This document shows, one piece after another, positions 26,435 to 34,094 of a DNA stretch of 64,000 nucleotides. The notes under the pieces are model-generated. The model worked only from the letters and a program-made list of their open reading frames with translations. It had not been told where the DNA came from and did no database searches. This DNA comes from CAYTTR01 sp964440805 (GTDB taxonomy: Bacteria; Acidobacteriota; Aminicenantia; Aminicenantales; Aminicenantaceae): NCBI GenBank assembly GCA_964440805.1, contig CAYTTR010000001.1, positions 124,001 to 188,000 of the forward strand. The letters run 5' to 3'. Within the stretch, counting starts at the first letter, position 1. Every line of letters begins with the position of its first letter. Made by a program: the position numbers and the translations under genes.

Positions 26435-27571
26435 ATGAAAGAAATAAATTTAAACTGGAAAGGCTATTTCAAGGAAAAGCAAGAGGAAATGGTCCATCTC
26501 CTTGAATCCTTAGTGAATCTGGAATCACCAAGCCAGGACAAAAAGTCTGTAGACCGCTGCTCCTCTTTTCTCCTCAATGAGCTCAACCAGATCGGATTAC
26601 AAACAAAGGTTCACCCTCAGGTAGAAACAGGAGATATCATAACAGCAGAATATCCCCAGGAAAAAGGCAGCGAACAAATTCTTCTTCTTACCCATATCGA
26701 TACAGTCTGGCCAGTAGGAACAATAAAAAAAATGCCTTTTTCAATCAAAGGGGATAAAATTTTCGGCCCGGGCGTATTGGATATGAAGGCGGGCTTGGTT
26801 CAGGCTGTTTTTGCTATCAAAGGGCTGTTGAATAAAGATTTGCTTCCAGGGAAAAAAATAACTCTTTTCGTCAATTCAGCCGAAGAAATCGGCAGTGAGT
26901 CATCATACCGTCTTATTAAAGATCTGGCAGAAGCATCTTCAGCGGTTTTCTGCCTTGAACCTGCTTTGCCCGGTGGAGGATTGAAGCTTAAAAGAAAAGG
27001 CAGGCTGGTCTTCGAAGTCGAAACTCGGGGAAAAGCGGCCCATGCTGGCACACCGGAGAAAGGTCTAAACGCTATCGAGGAACTTGTTCTTCAGCTTCAT
27101 CAACTTCGCCGGATAAGAACTAAAAGTATTTCCCTGAACATGGGAACTATCCAGGGTGGGACAAAAGCTAACGTGGTAGCTGAACAGGCTCTAACCGTGA
27201 TAGACATACGTTTCTGGAAGAAAATTGAACAGGACAACCTTCTCCAAAAATTTCAGCATATCAAACCCATCTTGCCTGGAGCCAGCATTTCTTTTTCTCT
27301 CAAAAGCCTTACACCTCCCATGGAGAAAAATCCTGCTTCAACCAGCCTCTTTAATAAAGTCAAAAAAATTGCCTCCTTAGCCGGCATCAAGATATGGGCC
27401 GGGAAATCGGGAGGGGGCTCTGATGCTTCAGTCGCTTCTCAAGCTGGAGCGGCAGTCCTGGATGGACTCGGACCTGAGGGAGAAGGTATTCACGCTGAAA
27501 ACGAACACCTTCTTCTTTCATCCCTTATCGAACGGACTGCTTTGCTGGCTGAAATCCTCCAAAAACTGTGA
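26435..27571 (+). CDS. M20-family zinc peptidase (CPG2/glutamate carboxypeptidase-like)
   Basis: A 378-residue M20 metallopeptidase. The binuclear zinc ligands are visible as LTHIDTVW (His, Asp), GPGVLDMKAGL (bridging Asp), NSAEEIGS (catalytic Glu and ligand Glu), CLEPA (Glu) and the terminal HAENEH (His). The dimerisation lid begins RGKAAHAGTPEKGLNAIEEL. CPG2-type enzymes remove C-terminal glutamate or cleave dipeptides; the protein has no signal peptide and is probably cytoplasmic. It follows the DUF362 gene at 34 nt with AGGAG before the ATG. A 155-bp mobile-like repeat follows it. Confidence 0.92.
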   Translation: MKEINLNWKGYFKEKQEEMVHLLESLVNLESPSQDKKSVDRCSSFLLNELNQIGLQTKVHPQVETGDIITAEYPQEKGSEQILLLTHIDTVWPVGTIKKMPFSIKGDKIFGPGVLDMKAGLVQAVFAIKGLLNKDLLPGKKITLFVNSAEEIGSESSYRLIKDLAEASSAVFCLEPALPGGGLKLKRKGRLVFEVETRGKAAHAGTPEKGLNAIEELVLQLHQLRRIRTKSISLNMGTIQGGTKANVVAEQALTVIDIRFWKKIEQDNLLQKFQHIKPILPGASISFSLKSLTPPMEKNPASTSLFNKVKKIASLAGIKIWAGKSGGGSDASVASQAGAAVLDGLGPEGEGIHAENEHLLLSSLIERTALLAEILQKL

Positions 27572-27603
27572 ACTTAAAAGAACTCGATGGTAAAGTTAAT
27601 CAG

Positions 27604-27758
27604 CCTGGACTATTCATAAAAAAGGCCGATACCTTTTATATAACAAAGACTATGAATAACTTAAAAGATTTTCTCTCGGCGCAGGCAAAGAAAGTGAGTT
27701 TATTAAATTCTGCCATTAAATCTTATCTAAAATCGGCCTTTTTAAAAAATAGTCCAGG
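27604..27758 (+). mobile_element. Complete 155-bp MITE-like element, copy D
   Basis: Exactly 155 bp bounded by 27-nt inverted ends: CCTGGACTATTCATAAAAAA... on the left (27604-27630) and the near-complement ending ...AAATAGTCCAGG on the right (27732-27758), with only a few mismatches. The interior aligns with the reverse complement of the copy at 31991-32145, which is also exactly 155 bp. It has no transposase, so it would depend on an enzyme elsewhere. A 36-codon frame (27651-27761) inside it is probably chance. Confidence 0.85.
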
Positions 27759-27783
27759 TTAGTTCAGGTGGATCAATGCGAAA

Positions 27784-27812
27784 TTGAGTTTTCCTGAAGG
27801 TCATTATATAAT
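27784..27812 (+). promoter_or_regulatory. Promoter of the class V aminotransferase/serA operon
   Basis: TTGAGT (27784-27789), a 17-nt spacer and TATAAT (27807-27812). The predicted start is near 27819, giving a leader of about 34 nt before the ATG at 27853. It lies 25 nt beyond the end of the mobile-like repeat. Confidence 0.65.
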
Positions 27813-27852
27813 TAAAAGTTAAATTTTTCCTTTGAAATAACAGATTATATCG

Positions 27853-28998
27853 ATGATAAAGAAAAAATATCTTCTCTCACCGGGGCCTACTCCAATCCCG
27901 AATTCTGTTCTCTCCATTGCCGCTAAACCTATAATTCATCATCGCACTCCAGAATTCTCAAACATTTTCATGGAAGTAAGCGAAGGATTGAAATATGTTT
28001 TTCAAACCAAAGAAGATGTCTTTATTCTCGCTTCTTCAGGAACAGGAGCCATGGAAATGGCTGTGGTTAACACCGTCTCTCCTGAAGAAAAAGTTATCAC
28101 TATCAACGGCGGAAAATTCGGCAACAGATGGAGCCATCTCTGTCATGCTTATGGAGCCAAAGTCAAGGAAATTGAAATAGAATGGGGAAAGGATTTCACC
28201 AAAGAACAACTGAGTCGTGAATTGGAAAATCAACCGGATACAAGAGCCGTTTTCTCCACTCTTTCTGAAACCTCAACCGGTACTGTTTATGACATTCAGG
28301 GTTATGGAGAAGTAGTTTCAAAAACAAAGGCTCTCTTAATAGTAGACGGCATATCCGGATTAGGTGCCATGCCTTGTCCCATGGACGAATGGAATATTGA
28401 TGTCATGATTTCGGCTTCCCAAAAATCTTTCATGGCCCCACCAGGCCTGGCCTATATTGCCTTCAGTCCGAAAGCCTGGGAGGTTGTAGAAACCTGTACC
28501 TCCCGGAAATATTACTTAGATGCCAAAAAATATAAAGAAGGTCTGCAAAGAAAAACATCTCCTTTTACTCCCGCCATATCCCTAATCATCCAACAGAAAG
28601 AGGCCCTCCGTCTAATCAAGTCTTGGGGTCTTGAGAAATTATTTGAAAATCACCGGATTTTGGGAGAAGCTGCCCGGGGCGGTGTGCAGGCTCTTGGAAT
28701 GGAACTTTTCTCTCACAAGCCAGGGAACATTCTGACTGCCGTTAAGGTTCCCAGTGTAATTGATGGAGTGCAATTGGTCAAACTCATGCAGCAAAAATAC
28801 GGCGCTTACATTGCCGGCGGACAGGGTGCTTATAAAGGAAAACTTTTTCGGCTTTCCCATTTAGGTTATATGGGAGGATTTGATATAATCACTGCCTTAT
28901 CCGCATTGGAAATGTCATTATCCGAGCTTGGCTTCGACTTCCAAAGAGGCGAAGCTGTCAAAGCTGCGGAAGAAATCATAAAGGAGAACTGGCAATGA
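27853..28998 (+). CDS. Class V aminotransferase, probable phosphoserine or serine-glyoxylate type
   Basis: A 381-residue PLP enzyme of the alanine-glyoxylate/serine-pyruvate aminotransferase group (YLLSPGPTPIPNSVL start, SSGTGAMEMAVVN, LLIVDGISGLGAMPCPMDEW, PLP lysine in ISASQKSFMAPPGLAY). It overlaps the 3-phosphoglycerate dehydrogenase gene by 4 nt. In several thermophiles and archaea a class V enzyme of this group next to serA serves in place of SerC, making phosphoserine from phosphohydroxypyruvate. I infer the same here; serine:glyoxylate exchange is the alternative. Confidence 0.88.
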   Translation: MIKKKYLLSPGPTPIPNSVLSIAAKPIIHHRTPEFSNIFMEVSEGLKYVFQTKEDVFILASSGTGAMEMAVVNTVSPEEKVITINGGKFGNRWSHLCHAYGAKVKEIEIEWGKDFTKEQLSRELENQPDTRAVFSTLSETSTGTVYDIQGYGEVVSKTKALLIVDGISGLGAMPCPMDEWNIDVMISASQKSFMAPPGLAYIAFSPKAWEVVETCTSRKYYLDAKKYKEGLQRKTSPFTPAISLIIQQKEALRLIKSWGLEKLFENHRILGEAARGGVQALGMELFSHKPGNILTAVKVPSVIDGVQLVKLMQQKYGAYIAGGQGAYKGKLFRLSHLGYMGGFDIITALSALEMSLSELGFDFQRGEAVKAAEEIIKENWQ

Positions 28999-29897
28999 AA
29001 AAAATACTTATCGCCGATCCCTTAAATCCGGAAGCATCAGAGAAAATAAAGTCTAATCCGGATTTTGAGGTTACCGAAAAATTCGGAATGAATGAAGGGG
29101 AACTGATTAAAACCATACCTGCTTTTCAGGCCGTAGTGGTCCGTAGTGCCACAAAAGTAACCGGTAAAGTAATTGATGCCGCTGACAATTTAAAACTCAT
29201 CGTCAGGGCTGGAATCGGACTGGACAACATTGATGTCCAGGCTGCCAGGTCCAAAGGAATCGAAGTAGCCAATACTCCCGCTGCTACCACCATATCTGTA
29301 GCGGAACTCACATTTTCCTTAATGTTAGGAGCAGTCCGCAACCTAAGTAAGGCTGTCCTTTCCATGAAATCTCACAAATGGGAAAAAAAAGCCCTCTCCG
29401 GTACTGAGCTCTATGGAAAAACCCTGGGGATTATTGGAAGCGGCCGTATAGGACTGGCAGTGGCGGAAAGAGCACTGGCTTTCGGCATGAAAGTAGTCGC
29501 CTTTGATATCGTTTCTATTAAAAACAAACTTAATATCAAACAGATTAGCCTTGAGGAGCTTTTCAGTCAGGCTGACATCATTTCTCTCCATCTTCCCAAA
29601 ACTCCTGAAACAAGCCATATGTTGGGGGATAAGGAATTTTCCAAAATGAAGGATGGAGTTATTTTGGTCAATGCTTCCCGGGGAGGAGTCGTAGACGAGA
29701 AAGCCTTGCTTAAAGCGCTTGAGAGCGGAAAAGTAAAAGCGGCTGCCCTTGATGTTTACGAAAAAGAACCTCCTGAAGATTTCACTTTGATTGACCATCC
29801 TAACGTCCTTCCTACTCCCCATATCGGTGCCGCAGCCAAGGAAGGACAGAAAAGAGCCGGTTTAGAAGTGGCCAGGGTTCTTGAAGAGAGGCTATAA
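28995..29897 (+). CDS. D-3-phosphoglycerate dehydrogenase-like 2-hydroxyacid dehydrogenase
   Basis: A 300-residue NAD-dependent D-isomer 2-hydroxyacid dehydrogenase that oxidises 3-phosphoglycerate in serine synthesis. It has VRAGIGLDNID, the dinucleotide motif GIIGSGRIG, the catalytic Arg in NASRGGVVDE, Glu in YEKEPP and His in PTPHIGA. It is the short form without the C-terminal ACT domain, so it should not be feedback-regulated by serine through that domain. Translationally coupled (ATGA) to the aminotransferase upstream. The gap to the cysteine desulfurase is 76 nt and includes a 6-bp hairpin (AAGGCG/CGCCTT at 29930-29947). Confidence 0.9.
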   Translation: MKKILIADPLNPEASEKIKSNPDFEVTEKFGMNEGELIKTIPAFQAVVVRSATKVTGKVIDAADNLKLIVRAGIGLDNIDVQAARSKGIEVANTPAATTISVAELTFSLMLGAVRNLSKAVLSMKSHKWEKKALSGTELYGKTLGIIGSGRIGLAVAERALAFGMKVVAFDIVSIKNKLNIKQISLEELFSQADIISLHLPKTPETSHMLGDKEFSKMKDGVILVNASRGGVVDEKALLKALESGKVKAAALDVYEKEPPEDFTLIDHPNVLPTPHIGAAAKEGQKRAGLEVARVLEERL

Positions 29898-29973
29898 CAG
29901 CAGTAAAATAAAAGAGTAAATATACTAAAAAGGCGCTTTACCGCCTTAATGAGGCTTTATCGAAGAGGAGAAG

Positions 29974-31131
29974 ATGGTTTATTTAGATTACAATGCCACT
30001 ACACCTGTTGATCCTGCAGTGGCTGAGAAAATGTGTTGGTTTCTCAAAGAACACTTTGGCAATCCCTCCTCGCTCTACCCTATAGGAAGGAAAGTCAAGG
30101 AGTTAGTCAATGAGGCCCGGGAAATTGCAGCTGGAAGTATCGGAGCCCAGAGGACAGAAATAATTTTTACTGGTTCAGGTACAGAAGCAGACAATTTCGC
30201 CATCAGGGGAGCTTTGGACGCCCAACCGGAAAAAAATGAATTCATAACTTCCGCCATTGAACATCCAGCCGTAATTGAGACTGGCCGCTATCTACAAAAA
30301 AAAGGTTATAAAGTTACCTTTGTGCCTGTAGATTCCCATGGAACTGTAGACCTTGATTTTCTGGAAAAAGCTATTACTCCCAAAACTGGGCTTATCTCCA
30401 TCATGCAGGCCAACAATGAGATCGGTACCTTCCAACCAATCGAAGACATCGCCCGCTTAGCCAGAAAAAAAGGGGTTCTCTTCCACACAGACGCTGTTCA
30501 GTCTTTTGGGAAAATAGATATAGATGTTGCCAAGCTCGGAGTTGATCTTCTTACTGTATCCGGCCACAAGGTTTACGGACCCAAAGGAGTAGGCGCTCTC
30601 TTTATTCGCAAAGGAACCCCCATCTCACCCTTAATTTACGGTGGTCATCAGGAAAGATTGCTTCGGGCGGGAACAGAAAACACCCCCGGTATCATTGGTT
30701 TTGGAGAAGCTGTCCGGGTAACAATGGAAAACAAAAGCAAGGATTCAAAAAGAATCGAAAAACTGGCGGAACGCTTGAAAAAAGGCCTTGAAGACTCAAT
30801 TCCCCAGATTAAATTTAATGGGCATCCTGACAGGAGAATCAAAGGAACCCTGAATATCGCTTTTTATGGCCTGGAGGCGGAGGCAATACTCTTGGCCTTG
30901 GCTACTAAAGAAATCTATGTTTCAACTGGTTCTGCCTGCAGTGAAGATTCTGAGGAGACATCACATGTGCTTCAGGCTATTGGATTGAAACCTGAAGTCG
31001 CCCGCTCCTGCATTCGTATATCTTTGGGCCGCTTTACTACCGAAGAGCAAGTGGATACAGTCCTGCGGGAGTTACCGGAAATCATTGAGAATCTCAGGGA
31101 AATTTCGGGCGCAGACTTCGAGGAAGAGTAA
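29974..31131 (+). CDS. Cysteine desulfurase (IscS/NifS type)
   Basis: A 385-residue PLP enzyme moving sulfur from cysteine to a persulfide on its own active-site cysteine. The start is MVYLDYNATTPVDP, the PLP lysine is in TVSGHKVYGPKG, the phosphate loop has HTDAVQSFGK, and the catalytic Cys is in STGSACSEDSEETSHVL (group I loop). AGAGGAGA precedes the ATG. Placed after serine-synthesis genes and near a PP-loop and Rrf2 locus further on, it may supply sulfur for Fe-S and thiolation. No IscU-type scaffold follows; the next gene is a methyltetrahydrofolate methyltransferase. Confidence 0.95.
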   Translation: MVYLDYNATTPVDPAVAEKMCWFLKEHFGNPSSLYPIGRKVKELVNEAREIAAGSIGAQRTEIIFTGSGTEADNFAIRGALDAQPEKNEFITSAIEHPAVIETGRYLQKKGYKVTFVPVDSHGTVDLDFLEKAITPKTGLISIMQANNEIGTFQPIEDIARLARKKGVLFHTDAVQSFGKIDIDVAKLGVDLLTVSGHKVYGPKGVGALFIRKGTPISPLIYGGHQERLLRAGTENTPGIIGFGEAVRVTMENKSKDSKRIEKLAERLKKGLEDSIPQIKFNGHPDRRIKGTLNIAFYGLEAEAILLALATKEIYVSTGSACSEDSEETSHVLQAIGLKPEVARSCIRISLGRFTTEEQVDTVLRELPEIIENLREISGADFEEE

Positions 31132-31150
31132 ACGGGCAATAGAAAAAGCA

Positions 31151-31954
31151 ATGATTATCGTCGGTGAGCGGCTAAACTCAACCCGGACTGCTGTCCGCCG
31201 CTCTCTTGAGGAAAAGGATAAAACCTGGCTGGTAAAGGAAGCTTTAAATCAGGAAATAGCCGGGGCTTCTTTTATTGACTTCAATGCCTCTGCCCTTCAT
31301 GAGAAAGAAATTTTAACTTTAAGCTGGGCCATTCCTCTCCTTCAAGAAAAGACCAAATTACCCTTAGCTATCGATACTCCCAATCCTGAAGCTATGAAAA
31401 AAGGATTATCCGTGCACCAGGGACAGGCACTCCTTAATTCCCTGACAGCCGAGAAAAATAAGTACGAATCCCTTATTCCCCTTATCCAGGAATACTCTCC
31501 CCAAGTTATTGCCCTCTGTCTGGATGAAAAAGGTCTCCCCAGTACAGCCCAAAAAACAGTGGATAATGCTGCCAAACTGCTTGAAATTCTGGATAAAATT
31601 TCCTTTCCCCTTGAAGATCTTTTTCTTGATCCTTTAGTCAGGCCAATTGGAATTGACCCACAAGCAGGTCAATTATTCCTTGACTCACTCATCCTCCTCA
31701 AAAAAACTTTTCCAGAAATAAAAACCATTGCTGGCATTAGCAATGTTTCCTTTGGTTTTCCCCAACGTTCTCTTCTTAACAGGACATTTCTGGTACTGGC
31801 ACTTCAGAGCGGACTGGATGCAGCCATCTGCGATCCTCTGGATAAAGAAATTATAGCCAGTTTGAGGGCTGCCGAAGCTCTTCTTGGAAAAAACAATGGA
31901 ATGACCCGGTACATAAGCTTTCTCAAGGAAGAAAATCAAAGGAAAAAGCTCTGA
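31151..31954 (+). CDS. Methyltetrahydrofolate:corrinoid methyltransferase-like (MeTr/AcsE, pterin-binding)
   Basis: A 267-residue TIM-barrel pterin-binding protein. The order MIIVGERLNSTR, FIDFNAS, LAIDTPNPEAM, LLNSLT, LFLDPLVRPIGID, IAGISNVSFGFPQRSLLNRTFL and GLDAAICDP matches AcsE/MtgA rather than dihydropteroate synthase. The family moves a methyl group from methyl-THF to a corrinoid protein in the acetyl-CoA pathway or in glycine-betaine-type demethylation. No corrinoid protein or CO dehydrogenase gene is in the window. I use the ATG at 31151; an upstream TTG at 31085 would overlap the cysteine desulfurase gene. The Asp-Ser of the usual pterin site reads Asp-Thr. Confidence 0.85.
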   Translation: MIIVGERLNSTRTAVRRSLEEKDKTWLVKEALNQEIAGASFIDFNASALHEKEILTLSWAIPLLQEKTKLPLAIDTPNPEAMKKGLSVHQGQALLNSLTAEKNKYESLIPLIQEYSPQVIALCLDEKGLPSTAQKTVDNAAKLLEILDKISFPLEDLFLDPLVRPIGIDPQAGQLFLDSLILLKKTFPEIKTIAGISNVSFGFPQRSLLNRTFLVLALQSGLDAAICDPLDKEIIASLRAAEALLGKNNGMTRYISFLKEENQRKKL

Positions 31955-31990
31955 ATTTTTTAACCAATGTTTAAATTTTTTTTCTTTTAG

Positions 31991-32145
31991 CCTGAACCAT
32001 TCATAAAAAAGGCCGATTGTTGATAAAATTTAAGAAAAAGATTTTATGAACATGATTTCTTTACGTACGCCATAATAATGCCTCTTAAGTCATAAATAAT
32101 ATTTGTGATATAAAAAGTATCGGCCTTTTTTATGAATGGTTCAGG
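31991..32145 (+). mobile_element. Complete 155-bp MITE-like element, copy E (perfect 27-bp inverted ends)
   Basis: Left end 31991-32017 (CCTGAACCATTCATAAAAAA then GGCCGAT) is an exact inverted repeat of 32119-32145. Total 155 bp, 101 bp interior, no ORF of note. It is in the opposite orientation to copy D. Its right end overlaps the 3' end of the DUF4416 gene and supplies the stop codon TGA (32143-32141). The whole can fold into a long hairpin. Confidence 0.9.
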
Positions 32146-32671
32146 TTAGTTGAATCAATAGTTTTTTTCTGACTTCAAGCAGAAAATTGTGATAAGCCGG
32201 ATTTTTAAAATCCGGATAAGTCCAGGGAAGAAGCTTAACTTCTCTCTTACCAAAAAGTAGTTCGAGATGGGCATATATTCCTTTCTGAAGAGGGATACGG
32301 TGGGAAAAATTCTTGGCAGTGGCCATAATTAAGGCTGCCTCGCTGAGGTAACCTGGATCAAGGTTAATAATTCTCTCTTCTACCCCAAATTCCTGGCGCA
32401 GCCTTTCTTCAAGCTGGTTGGTGAAGAGTTTTATTTCACTCAGTACTTCCGGAGAAATTAATTCCTGGAAACTGATAAACTTTCTTTTTAGTCCCTTTCC
32501 CATCTGCTTCTCGTAATAATTTGTAAGATTGAAGTCAAAAAGGGAGCTTTCCAGATCAATCCGGCCCCATTTCCTCTGAAGAATCTCTTCAGCCCGGTTT
32601 AAAACATCGTTCCTGGAAAATATTAGGCCGCAAATGAGTTTTACAGGGGAAAAAGGATGCGCTTCTGCCAT
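32141..32671 (-). CDS. DUF4416-family protein
   Basis: A 176-residue cytoplasmic protein of the DUF4416 group: PVKLICGLIFSRNDVL at the start, SLFDFNLTNYYEKQMG, INLDPGYLSEAALIMATAKN and GKREVKLLPWTYPDF near the C-terminus. No function is established and no catalytic motif is obvious. The conserved His/Asp/Tyr residues hint at an enzyme or nucleotide-binding role, but that is a guess. The last codons (ending QLT then TGA) lie partly inside the 155-bp repeat, so the native C-terminus may have been altered by insertion. Confidence 0.78.
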   Translation of the reverse strand: MAEAHPFSPVKLICGLIFSRNDVLNRAEEILQRKWGRIDLESSLFDFNLTNYYEKQMGKGLKRKFISFQELISPEVLSEIKLFTNQLEERLRQEFGVEERIINLDPGYLSEAALIMATAKNFSHRIPLQKGIYAHLELLFGKREVKLLPWTYPDFKNPAYHNFLLEVRKKLLIQLT

Positions 32672-32734
32672 TTGTGAATTATTTTAATGGGAAAAAACAA
32701 TAATGTTAATATTTTTTTGTATCTATTTGTCATA

Positions 32735-32763
32735 TTGACCCACTGGATTTTATTACTTATAAT
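32735..32763 (+). promoter_or_regulatory. Promoter of asnS, predicting a leaderless mRNA
   Basis: TTGACC (32735-32740), 17-nt spacer, TATAAT (32758-32763), then only 7 nt to the ATG at 32771. Transcription would start at or next to the start codon. There is no ribosome-binding sequence in between. Confidence 0.7.
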
Positions 32764-32770
32764 TTGCCCC

Positions 32771-34040
32771 ATGGCTTGGACCTATATTGAAGATATTGCC
32801 GGACACAAGAATCAGGATGTAGAAATCCGGGGATGGGTTTATAATAAGCGTTCCAGCGGAAAAATTCGTTTTCTCCTCATTCGGGATGGGACCGGACTGA
32901 TCCAGGCGACAATTTTTAGCCAGGAAAAAGAACATCCTCTGTTTGAGAAATTTGATAGCCTGACCCTGGAATCATCGGTTATCATCTGGGGAAAAGTTAG
33001 AGAAGACCAGAGAGCACCTGGTGGCTTTGAGCTGACTGTTAGGGATATTGAAATTATTCAGATAGCCCGGGAATACCCAATCGCTCCCAAGGAACACAGC
33101 ATTCCTTTTCTCATGGAACACCGTCATCTCTGGCTTAGGTCCCGTAAACAACATGCTGTTCTTCAGATAAGGGCTGAAATTATCAGGGCTATTAGAAACT
33201 TTTTTGATAACCGCGGTTTCCGTTTAATGGATACTCCTATTTTAACTCCAAGTGCCTGTGAAGGAACCACCACACTTTTCGAAACCCAGTACTTTGACCA
33301 AAAGGCTTATCTCAGTCAAAGCGGCCAGCTATACAATGAAGCCACAGCCATGGCTTTCGGCAAAGTCTACTGTTTTGGTCCTACTTTCAGGGCTGAAAAA
33401 TCAAAAACCCGCCGCCATCTGATTGAGTTCTGGATGGTCGAGCCAGAAGTAGCTTTTGCTGTTCTGGAGGATATAATTAACCTGGGAGAAGAGCTCATTC
33501 NNNNNNNNNNAACCAGAACTTGAAATTCTGGAAAGAAAAATCGAACCACTGGAAAAAATCGCCCGGCCTTTTCCCAGGATAAAATATGACCTGGCAGTAA
33601 AACAATTGAACGAAAAAGGATCCAAAATCAAATGGGGAGATGATTTTGGTGCTCCTGAGGAAACATTACTTTCCAAAATATATGACAGTCCCCTTTGTAT
33701 TACTCATTTTCCGGCTGAAATCAAAGCCTTTTACATGCAACCTGACAAGGAAAAACCAGAGACTGTCCTGGGAGTAGACATCCTGGCTTCAGAAGGCTAT
33801 GGAGAAATTATCGGAGGAGGACAGCGAATCCATGACCTTACTCTTCTCGAGCAACGAATCAAAGAACACAACCTTCCCAGAGAAGCCTATGAATGGTACC
33901 TTGACTTGAGAAAATACGGCTCTGTCCCCCACTCTGGATTTGGTCTGGGAGTTGAACGAACGGTTGCCTGGATTTGCAAGCTACCCCATATACGTCAGAC
34001 CATTCCTTTCCCCAGGCTTCTCTACCGCATTTACCCTTAG
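32771..34040 (+). CDS. asnS: Asparaginyl-tRNA synthetase, interrupted by an assembly gap
   Basis: A class IIb synthetase charging tRNA-Asn. An OB-fold anticodon-binding domain ([24 protein letters not shown]) is followed by the catalytic core: [49 protein letters not shown] (motif 2 region) and [12 protein letters not shown] (motif 3). Ten Ns at 33501-33510 split the reading frame; upstream and downstream parts are in different phases because the gap length is a placeholder. By family comparison roughly a dozen residues between ...GEELI and PELEILER are probably missing. The real start is the ATG at 32771, not the hydrophobic in-frame extension upstream. A discriminating AsnRS, charging the intron-containing tRNA-Asn at 662-1102. 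Confidence 0.93.
33501..33510. other. Assembly gap (10 N)
   Basis: Ten undetermined bases inside asnS. Frame before and after differ by one or two bases, so the number of Ns is not the true length. Confidence 0.99.
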
Positions 34041-34094
34041 ACTGGGAACTCTGACTCAACAGTCCTTCGTAAATAGAATGAAACAATCAAAATT

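Noticed and set aside
27568..27762. 64-codon frame after the M20 gene
   Set aside because: It lies within the 155-bp MITE-like element and has no ribosome site; similar frames are not kept in the other copies.
29930..29947. Terminator between serA-like and cysteine desulfurase genes
   Set aside because: The stem is only 6 bp and has no T-run after it; the genes could still be co-transcribed.
32687..32770. Hydrophobic N-terminal extension of asnS
   Set aside because: The asnS promoter overlaps it and AsnRS family members start at [12 protein letters not shown] positions; the extension is not coding.
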